DNA of 5,324 bases from Gammaproteobacteria bacterium (GTDB taxonomy: Bacteria > Pseudomonadota > Gammaproteobacteria > Pseudomonadales > JAUIKI01), in contig JAUIKI010000118.1 of NCBI GenBank assembly GCA_030430875.1, positions 1 to 5,324 on the forward strand, in the 5' to 3' direction. A program made the position numbers and the translations under genes. Below the pieces are notes generated by a model. That model was not told the DNA's origin. It saw nothing but the letters and a program-made list of their open reading frames with translations, and made no database searches. Below, piece after piece: positions 1-5,324 of this stretch (positions are counted from its first letter, which is position 1; every line of letters starts with the position of its first letter).

Positions 1-657
1 ACCGGCGTAAATCATCCTTTAGGAAAAAACATGATCGGTGCATTTTATCAGCCGCGTGGTGTTATTGCTGATATCAGCACGTTGCAGACTTTATCCAAGC
101 GAGAATTTGCAGCAGGCATGGCGGAAGTTATCAAGTATGGATTGATTCGTGATTATGCATTTTTTGAATGGATTGAAAGCAATGCAACAGCACTGATTGA
201 TCAGAATGAAGTGATTTTAGCGCGAGCAATTAAGCGCTCTTGCGAAGTGAAAGCAGAGGTTGTGGCTGTTGATGAGCGAGAAGGTGGCCTGCGTGCCATT
301 TTAAATTTAGGCCATACATTTGGACATGTGATTGAATCTGCGATGCATTATCGCGGTGTTTTACATGGTGAAGCCGTTGCCATTGGCACGATGATGGCAG
401 CACGATTGTCTGAAAAACATGGCTGGATATCTTCACAAGAGGTGGTGCGTATTCGTGAGATTTTTGAAGCATTTTCGCTGCCTGTGACGTTTAACATTCC
501 GTTAACGCTTGATGAATATTGTGATGCAATGATGTTAGATAAGAAAGTTAAAGATGCTAAATTGAATTTGATTTTATTAGAAAAAATTGGTAGCGCACAC
601 ATTACTCATGCCTATGATCAAACATTGTTGCGCGAAACGATTGCTGAGTTTTTATAA
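1..657 (+). CDS. aroB: 3-dehydroquinate synthase, C-terminal part (5' end outside window)
   Basis: Converts DAHP to 3-dehydroquinate, the second step of the shikimate pathway, in the cytoplasm with NAD+ and a divalent metal (known for the family). The frame is open from base 1, so this is a partial gene: 218 residues are visible against about 360 for a full AroB. The fragment opens with the family motif TGVNHPLGKNMIGAFYQP. The three expected metal ligands are present: Glu42 of the fragment (MAEVIKYG, codon 124-126), His105 (first His of LGHTFGH, codon 313-315) and His122 (LHGEAVA, codon 364-366). The conserved DERExGLRxxLNLGHTFGH block and the DKKVKD lysines are intact. The ATG at 31 is an internal Met, not the start. 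It ends in TAA at 655-657, and nothing suggests damage. In enterobacteria aroB is followed by damX; here a regulator gene follows instead. Confidence 0.97.
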   Translation, partial: TGVNHPLGKNMIGAFYQPRGVIADISTLQTLSKREFAAGMAEVIKYGLIRDYAFFEWIESNATALIDQNEVILARAIKRSCEVKAEVVAVDEREGGLRAILNLGHTFGHVIESAMHYRGVLHGEAVAIGTMMAARLSEKHGWISSQEVVRIREIFEAFSLPVTFNIPLTLDEYCDAMMLDKKVKDAKLNLILLEKIGSAHITHAYDQTLLRETIAEFL

Positions 658-658
658 T

Positions 659-686
659 TTGACAGCATTTTAGACTCCTGTAGTCT
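659..686 (+). promoter_or_regulatory. Possible promoter for the regulator gene, with an overlapping inverted repeat
   Basis: A perfect -35 hexamer TTGACA (659-664) starts two bases after the aroB stop. Sixteen bases on, TAGTCT (681-686) is a poor -10 (3 of 6 matches). Between and over them lies a perfect 5-bp inverted repeat, AGACT (672-676) and AGTCT (682-686), with a 5-base loop. This could be an operator or just a weak hairpin. Initiation near 693 would leave a very short leader before the TTG at 705. The -35 and the repeat are seen directly; promoter activity is inference. Confidence 0.25.
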
Positions 687-704
687 TATCGCAGAGATCT
701 CATA

Positions 705-3467
705 TTGGTTGACATAAAAATGAATACACCAATAATAATGACAAAATTGCATCCACCTAGGTTGCTATTCAATCCAATGCCTCGCAAAGAACATTGCTGG
801 GAGACTGTGTCAAATCATCGGTGTAAGGTGTTTGCAGTCACAGCACCTGCAGGTTATGGTAAGTCGACTTTGTTGAGCCAGTGGCATGATGAAATAGATA
901 ATGGCAGCTTTGCTAAAGTCTGGTTTAACATAGATGCGCATGATAATGATCCAGTTCGTCTGATTCGATATTTAATTACCGCCTTAGAAAGTGCAACAAA
1001 TATCACGTTTAAAACAACCCTTGACCAACTAAAGACAAATGGCTTTGCGATTGATTTGTTAATTGATTGTCTGTTATCTGATCTTTCTCAGCTAGATAAA
1101 AAAACAATCTTATTTATTGATGATTTGCATTTAATCACCAATGAAATTTGTTTGACGCTTTTCACGCAATTGATCTTTAAATCGCCTTCACATTTAGTTT
1201 TTGTGTTGGCAAGTCGCCAATATCTTCCGTATCATCTCAGTCAGCTTAAAGTGACAGAATCACTTTATCATATTGATATGAACTCGCTGAGTTTTTCATC
1301 CAGTGAAATAAATTGTTATATTAACGATTATAAAAAACTAAATCTTAGTTCGAATGAAATTGATTTATTAGCAAGCACAACAGAAGGCTGGGCCGTAGGA
1401 TTGCAGTTAATTACCTTAGTGCTAGAAAACTATTCTGATAAAAAAGCTTTTCTAAATCAACTGCTCAGCATGGACAAAGATATTGCCCAATATTTGGAAG
1501 AAACAGTATTCTCTACACTCGTGAAAGATCTGCAAGATTTTATTCTAACTGTGGCATTGTTTGATAGATTTTGTGCTGATTTATTTCAAGCAATCACTGG
1601 TCGTCATGATGGACATGCCCTCATTGCTCAATTAGAAAAAATGAATTTATTTATTATTTCATTAGATTATTAGGGTCAGTGGTATCGTTTTCATCATTTG
1701 TTTGAAGAATTTCTTCGCAAGAAAGTTAAATCTGTCTTAAATAATAAAATAGAGACTATTTATTGTTTGAGTGGCCAGTGGTTTGAAGAAAATAAATGTA
1801 TTGTGGAAGCAGTTAATTGCTATTTCTCAGGTAAGCAATATGATAAAGCCGCAGAGCTTCTAGCCAAAAATTGCTACCGAATTGTTACACTCGATGCAGA
1901 GTATGATCGCTATTTAAATTGGATTAACCAACTGCCTGAGCATTATTTATATCAGTGGCCTGAACTCCGTATTAGTTATGTTCACGTATTGTTAGTGAAA
2001 TTTGATTATCTTCATGCCGAAAAACAGGTGGTTGCAATTAGTCAATGGCTAGATGATTGTAAAAAGGGGTTAATCGATATTAAATGCTACCCAACAGGCC
2101 ATATTCAATTTATTGAAGTAGCTAGAGAATATTTATATTGTTTAGTAGCTTCTCATTTGGATCGTTTGAGTGAATGGAAGACATTAGCAGAGCAATGGTT
2201 GGCTGAATGGTCGATGCTGCCAGCTTCACAAACTGGCCCCATATACACAGCATTCGCCTATGCCTGCTCATTTACTTATGATTTTGAAGATGGTCATCAG
2301 GCTAGTTGTGTTGCGCTTAAAGGTGCCGAACAATTGAATAGTTATCATGGTTGTGTTTGGTCACACATGAGCCAAGGTTTTTTGTTTTACCAACAAGGGT
2401 GCTTGACTGAAGCAAGTGAATGTTATCAACAAGCGTCTAATTATACTAACTTCGAGTGGGGTGGTAATGTTAATTTTTTTCAATGCGTTGTCAATTTGCA
2501 TTGGCTCGCTGTTGATTGGGATCAAGGTGATTTGAAAAAAATTGATCAATTGCAAATAAATCAAGATGAGCATATGAAAACTATTTCTTTTGTTCATCTG
2601 TTAATAATCCTTTTTACCACATTGATAAAACATGCCTGTTTAAAAAAAGAATATCACATTGTAAAAGAATTAATGAAAAGAGGTTACGCATTGGCGTCGA
2701 CACATAATATGATGCGACTTCGAACTGCTATAGCAAGTGAACATGTTCATTTTTATCTCATTCAAAATCAGCTGGATAAAGCAAAAGAACTAGCGTCTGA
2801 TACTGGTTTGATTGACAATAGCATCATTAATATTCCAGAAGGATTTGAGTCAATTGTTACAGAATATAGCCATTTAACACAGATTCGTTTGGCACAGGCA
2901 GAAGGATCAACAGAAAAAAATATATTATTAAATCGCATGATTCAACAAGTTGTTCGGCAGAAACGTATTGGAATGCTCATACAATTACTGATTCTTAGAT
3001 CGATTGGGTTATATCAAGAACAAAAAACAAGGAATGCAAAGAGGGTTTTAGTTGAAGCGCTTAAATATGCTGCACCTGAAGGTTATGTCATGCGTTTTGT
3101 CTATGAGGGAATAAAAGTAAAGTCACTATTAATCGAGGTGATCAATGAGTTACCAAATGATTTTATTGTCACCGATCAGTTTGATTATTTTGCACGTATG
3201 TTGTCGTTGTTAGGCGAGAAAGAATCTTCTGCTGCTGCTGATGCTGATGAAATAAATCAAATTATTGAGCCGTTAAGTAAGCGTGAATTAGTGATATTAA
3301 AAGAATTAGATAGTGTGGCGACTAATGCTGAAATTGCATCACGACTGTGTATTGCCGAATCAACATTAAAATGGCATTTGACAAAGATCTATAGCAAGCT
3401 AGATGTGCCTAATCGTGCTAGTGCTGTCAGTCGTGCTAAAAAACTTATAACGTCTTTAAATTCTTGA
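705..3467 (+). pseudogene. MalT/LAL-type LuxR family ATP-dependent transcriptional regulator, interrupted by one in-frame TAG
   Basis: Large STAND-type regulators of this family (E. coli MalT, 901 aa) bind ATP and an inducer, oligomerise and activate promoters through a C-terminal LuxR-type HTH. Counting from TTG 705, the gene has 920 codons including the internal stop. Order: TKLHPPR leader (13-19), Walker A APAGYGKST (47-55), Walker B LFIDD (136-140), sensor-like LASR (168-171), EGWAVGLQL (227-235), the family motif QWYRFHHLF (325-333), MalT/TPR-like helical repeats to about residue 800, and the HTH (856-920: PLSKREL, NAEIASRL, STLKWHLTKIYSKL). Codon 323 is TAG; homologues usually have Glu or Gln here, so one base change explains it. 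The frame is the same on both sides, with no second defect in about 600 following codons. The start is uncertain: TTG 705 has a weak AGAGA 7 bases upstream, while ATG 720 and ATG 738 lack a clear site. The first piece (705-1673, 322 aa) would be an ATPase domain without HTH. Its target genes are unknown; the downstream toxin region is a candidate. Confidence 0.88.
1671..1673 (+). other. Premature in-frame TAG in the regulator gene
   Basis: The reading runs ISLDY, stop, GQWYRFHHLF, which is continuous family sequence across the stop. CAG to TAG (a transition) or GAG to TAG would each create it. No frameshift is involved: the distance from 705 to 1698 is a multiple of three. No ribosome binding site lies just downstream to support re-initiation. 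Options are a recent nonsense mutation, an amber suppressor or readthrough, or a base-call error; the first or last is likeliest. Confidence 0.9.
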
Positions 3468-3749
3468 ATTTTATAAATAAACTGTTCTTGGTGTTTTCGT
3501 TAGCTTGTGACTGTCGATGTTCCACTGGTTTTGGATAAATTGAAGCCATTGCATTAAAATCATAAGGATAAAGTTGGTTAGTAATTTGTTATTGTTTCTA
3601 TTGACTTTATATTGCAGTGGTCTTCCGCGGCCTTAGATTAAGAGATTTTTATATTTTCTCTATCATGGGGCATGCTGTGTTTAGTTTTTTATAGGTCAGG
3701 TATGCCTCAATATTTTGCTGTTGTGTAGAAAGCACTATATTTTTTTGAT

Positions 3750-3774
3750 AAGATCCCTGTCTGGGAAAGATCTT
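3750..3774. promoter_or_regulatory. Inverted repeat next to the -10 element, possible operator
   Basis: AAGATC (3750-3755) pairs exactly with GATCTT (3769-3774). Inside it, CC (3756-3757) can pair with GG (3764-3765), giving an 8-bp interrupted stem with an AAA bulge; alternatively TCCC (3754-3757) pairs with GGGA (3763-3766). It covers the place where a -35 would lie, directly upstream of the extended -10. That position suits a regulator-binding site, and the poor -35 would fit an activator-dependent promoter. The repeat is seen; the role is inference. Confidence 0.4.
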
Positions 3775-3776
3775 GG

Positions 3777-3785
3777 TGATATAAA
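3777..3785 (+). promoter_or_regulatory. Extended -10 promoter for the M15 peptidase gene
   Basis: TGATATAAA fits the extended -10 pattern TGnTATAAT with one mismatch. A matching -35 is poor (CTGTCT at 3757-3762 with a 17-base spacer), as is common for extended -10 promoters. Initiation would fall near 3792, leaving a leader of about 37 bases that carries the ribosome binding site at 3818-3823. Confidence 0.45.
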
Positions 3786-3817
3786 ATAAAGTTAACAACT
3801 TTTATCAGCTGCTTAAC

Positions 3818-3823
3818 AGGGAG
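3818..3823 (+). promoter_or_regulatory. Ribosome binding site of the M15 peptidase gene
   Basis: AGGGAG lies 5 bases before the ATG at 3829. It is the clearest Shine-Dalgarno sequence in the window and fixes this start. Confidence 0.75.
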
Positions 3824-3828
3824 AGTTC

Positions 3829-4236
3829 ATGACAATAAAAAAAGGTAGCTTGCAAAAAATTACGCCACACTTCTCCAGACAAGAATTTGACTGTCAAGAT
3901 GGCTCTTCTTATCCTGACGAATGGATTACTTCACGCTTAAAACCATTATGCGAAGCACTAGAGCTTATTCGAGAGCAGCTAGGGAAGCCTCTTATAATTA
4001 GTTCAGGCTACCGAACGGTTAAACACAATCGTAGAATTGGTGGTGTCAGAAATTCTCAACATGTACAAGGTCAAGCAGCTGATATTCAATGCTCAAATGT
4101 AACCTCAAGTAAAATCTGTAAAATCATCCGAAGCCTGATTGCGGAAGGAAAAATTCCTAAAGGTGGTGTAGGTCTTTATAGTAGCTTTGTTCATTATGAT
4201 ATTCGAGGCAGAAACGCTTTTTGGAAAGGAAAATAA
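3829..4236 (+). CDS. M15-family zinc peptidase (Peptidase_M15_3 type), endolysin-like
   Basis: Small metallopeptidase (135 aa) of the family that cleaves peptidoglycan stem peptides (D-Ala-D-Ala carboxypeptidases, L-Ala-D-Glu endopeptidases, phage endolysins). The single domain fills the protein: HFSRQEFDC (14-22), the helix RLKPLCEALELIREQLGKP (36-54), SSGYRT (58-63), the zinc motif SxHxxGxAxD at 76-85 (His78, Asp85) and FVHYDIRG (120-127) with the third ligand His122. All three expected zinc ligands are present. The acidic residue three positions before the last His, found in VanX/VanY-type enzymes (ExxH), is replaced by Ser119, whereas Asp124 follows as in HxD-type relatives. There is no signal peptide or membrane segment, so the enzyme stays in the cytoplasm unless a holin or lysis lets it reach the wall. 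It has its own promoter and a strong ribosome binding site, and lies 207 bases before a TcB-type toxin gene. Likely roles are lysis-type toxin release or a prophage remnant. The exact bond cleaved cannot be read from sequence. Confidence 0.92.
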   Translation: MTIKKGSLQKITPHFSRQEFDCQDGSSYPDEWITSRLKPLCEALELIREQLGKPLIISSGYRTVKHNRRIGGVRNSQHVQGQAADIQCSNVTSSKICKIIRSLIAEGKIPKGGVGLYSSFVHYDIRGRNAFWKGK

Positions 4237-4443
4237 TTTTGTATTTCATAGTCTGACTTTACTATTTTTTAAGGTTAAAAATCGACCATAACGTAGATAA
4301 TCAAGTTCATTTTAATCGACAGCTACTCTTATTCTGTAGCATTACTCTGATGGCTATTAATTATTGTGGAAAGTACAAATAATCAGGAAAAACATTTTAT
4401 ATCTAACTTTGGATCAGAAAGCTGTACAACTCAAGAGTCAAAA
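4237..4443. other. Spacer between M15 peptidase and TcB-type gene
   Basis: No gene is visible in these 207 bases; the ATG at 4350 opens only a 10-codon frame. They hold the weak terminator-like hairpin at 4248-4270, a short direct repeat AATCGAC (4280-4286 and 4314-4320), and an inverted repeat GCTAC (4322-4326)/GTAGC (4336-4340) with a 9-base loop. No convincing promoter is seen. The frame of the toxin gene is open back to 4351, so part of this spacer (from GTG 4366) may be coding. Confidence 0.55.
4248..4270 (+). terminator. Weak terminator-like hairpin after the M15 peptidase gene
   Basis: ATAGT (4248-4252) and ACTAT (4261-4265) form a 5-bp stem with an 8-base loop, followed by five further T residues. 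The stem is short and AT-rich, so termination would be partial at best and readthrough into the toxin gene is likely. Confidence 0.25.
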
Positions 4444-5324
4444 ATGAGTGTTTTGCCTGCGATCAATCTCCCCAAAGGAGGAGCTGCTCTACGTGATCTA
4501 AATGAAACACATTCAGTCAATGCTGTTAATGGTGCCTCGGGTCTCTCAATTCCGTTACCTTTTAGTCCCGGACGTGAGGGGAAAACTCCGCAGATGAGCC
4601 TAACTTACAGTAGTACAACAGGAAATGGAGCCTTTGGTCTAGGTTGGGGGCTTGATCTTCCTAGTGTCACGCGTCGTACAGATCGAGGGTTGCCTCGCTA
4701 TGATGATCAAAAACACTCTGACATATTTTTATTAAATGGAGAAGAGCTAACATTACGCTATCAGAAAAAGCAGAATAAATGGATTCCTGATAGTTATGAA
4801 AAGAACAATTTTCTCATAACGTGCTATCGACCAAGAATTGAATCAGGCTTTAGTCGAATAGAGAAATATCTTAATCTAAGCAACGGCATTACTCATTGGG
4901 AAATAACAAAATCAGATGGAACAAATTTAATTTTTGGCCAGAGTAATGAGGCACGCATTGTTGATCCAGAAGATTCAAATAGAGTTTCGAGCTGGTTTCT
5001 AGAACGACAACAAGACCTAAAAGGTCACGTTGTTTGCTATCGATATAAAGAAGAAAATGGTGAAGGCTTGGATGACTCATCTTGTTACGAAAGCTCACAA
5101 GTACGGCAAGGTAATGACAATCAGATTTATTTAAAATCCATTCATTATGGCAACCACACGCCTAATCAATCTGGAAATTTCCACTTCCATCTGGTTTTTG
5201 ATTATGGAGAACATTTAGGTGAAATTCCAAGCTTTGAAGAGAAGGGGGTATGGGGGCTACGTCAGGATCCTTTTTCAACATACCGTAGTGGTTTTGATGT
5301 GCGGACTTATCGTCGCTGTCAACG
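4444..5324 (+). CDS. SpvB/TcaC-like toxin complex component (TcB-type), N-terminal part, runs off right edge
   Basis: Shows the SpvB-type N-terminal domain shared by TcB subunits of insecticidal toxin complexes (TcaC, TcdB) and Salmonella SpvB. In Tc toxins, TcB with TcC forms the hollow cocoon that holds the toxic enzyme and docks on the TcA pore (family knowledge). Visible: 293 codons, no stop. Motifs from ATG 4444: INLPKGGAAL (7-16), SIPLPFSPGR (35-44), GNGAFGLGWGLDLPSVTRRT (60-79), GLPRYDD (82-88), SSWFLE (182-187), FHLVFDYG (248-255) and DPFSTYRSGFDVRTYRRCQ (275-293), closely following the TcaC pattern. No signal peptide is seen, as usual for Tc proteins. Start: ATG 4444 has a weak AAGAG 6 bases upstream; GTG 4366 would add 26 residues, and TGA at 4348-4350 bars anything earlier. 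The C-terminal part is outside the window, so a TcB, a TcB-TcC fusion or a SpvB-type ADP-ribosyltransferase are all possible; TcB is likeliest. Confidence 0.93.
   Translation, partial: MSVLPAINLPKGGAALRDLNETHSVNAVNGASGLSIPLPFSPGREGKTPQMSLTYSSTTGNGAFGLGWGLDLPSVTRRTDRGLPRYDDQKHSDIFLLNGEELTLRYQKKQNKWIPDSYEKNNFLITCYRPRIESGFSRIEKYLNLSNGITHWEITKSDGTNLIFGQSNEARIVDPEDSNRVSSWFLERQQDLKGHVVCYRYKEENGEGLDDSSCYESSQVRQGNDNQIYLKSIHYGNHTPNQSGNFHFHLVFDYGEHLGEIPSFEEKGVWGLRQDPFSTYRSGFDVRTYRRCQ

Larger units (their letters stand above)
3468..3828. other. Non-coding spacer between regulator and M15 peptidase genes
   Basis: This is 361 bases of AT-rich DNA with only tiny open frames (for example an 8-codon one from the ATG in GATGTTCC near 3515 and 9-10-codon ones near 3665), none convincing. 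No tRNA, CRISPR or strong intrinsic terminator is seen after the regulator. A possible weak promoter is TTGTTA (3586-3591), 16 bases, TATATT (3608-3613). An AGAGA (3641-3645)/TCTCT (3657-3661) repeat with an 11-base loop is also present. The functional-looking part is the last 80 bases, listed separately. Confidence 0.7.

Noticed and set aside
709..714. Second perfect TTGACA hexamer, as a promoter for the regulator gene
   Set aside because: The only -10-like bases (TAATAA at 733-738) lie inside the likely coding sequence, so transcripts would start after the plausible start codons and lose the conserved N-terminal leader.
1698..3467. Separate gene starting at TTG 1698 downstream of the TAG
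   Set aside because: No ribosome binding site precedes it, and the residues before it (GQWYRFHH) are family sequence continuous with the upstream part, so it is the second half of one broken gene.
3458..3471. AAATTC/GAATTT inverted repeat over the regulator stop codon
   Set aside because: The loop is only two bases and the arms are nearly all A and T, so a stable terminator stem is not credible.
3716..3746. TGCT/AGCA hairpin followed by a run of seven T residues as a terminator
   Set aside because: The stem has only four pairs with an 11-base loop, and CTATA separates it from the T run, so it is too weak to call.
4474..4483. AGGAGG-like sequence as a ribosome binding site
   Set aside because: It encodes the conserved LPKGG motif of the toxin; the GTG soon after it (4493) is out of frame and stops after two codons.
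4889..5098. Minus-strand 69-codon open frame
   Set aside because: It lies wholly opposite the strongly supported TcB-type gene and shows no recognisable family; the minus-strand frames at 230-472, 348-602 and 2361-2597 are rejected for the same reason.

Overview
The window is about 5.3 kb of AT-rich bacterial DNA, and every recognisable gene lies on the + strand. The housekeeping AroB protein and the MalT-type regulator resemble gammaproteobacterial versions. Low GC together with a Tc-toxin-like gene suggests a host-associated gammaproteobacterium, perhaps of the Legionellales or an insect/amoeba-associated group. That placement is inference; the sequence does not fix a genus.

Layout: (1) 1-657 is the 3' part of aroB (3-dehydroquinate synthase, shikimate pathway), cut by the window's left edge. 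(2) 705-3467 is a gene of about 920 codons for a MalT/LAL-type regulator (STAND ATPase, helical repeats, LuxR-type HTH). A single in-frame TAG at 1671-1673 breaks it, and both halves otherwise read cleanly in one frame. (3) 3468-3828 is non-coding and ends in an extended -10 promoter, an inverted repeat beside it and a good ribosome binding site. (4) 3829-4236 encodes a 135-residue M15-family zinc peptidase without a signal peptide, i.e. an endolysin-like cell-wall enzyme. (5) 4237-4443 is a short spacer with weak hairpins. (6) 4444 to the right edge is the N-terminal part of a SpvB/TcaC-like (TcB-type) insecticidal toxin complex component, which runs out of the window.

The working picture is a junction between core genome (aroB) and an accessory toxin region. 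A cytoplasmic peptidoglycan peptidase directly upstream of a TcB-type gene recalls the lysis genes inside Yersinia tc loci and the M15 endopeptidase of type 10 (holin/endolysin) secretion. The lysin may therefore help release a large toxin that has no signal peptide. No holin, spanin, TcA or TcC gene is visible here, so this link is a hypothesis. The broken regulator could be a former or still partly active controller of the region, or the break could be a sequencing error.
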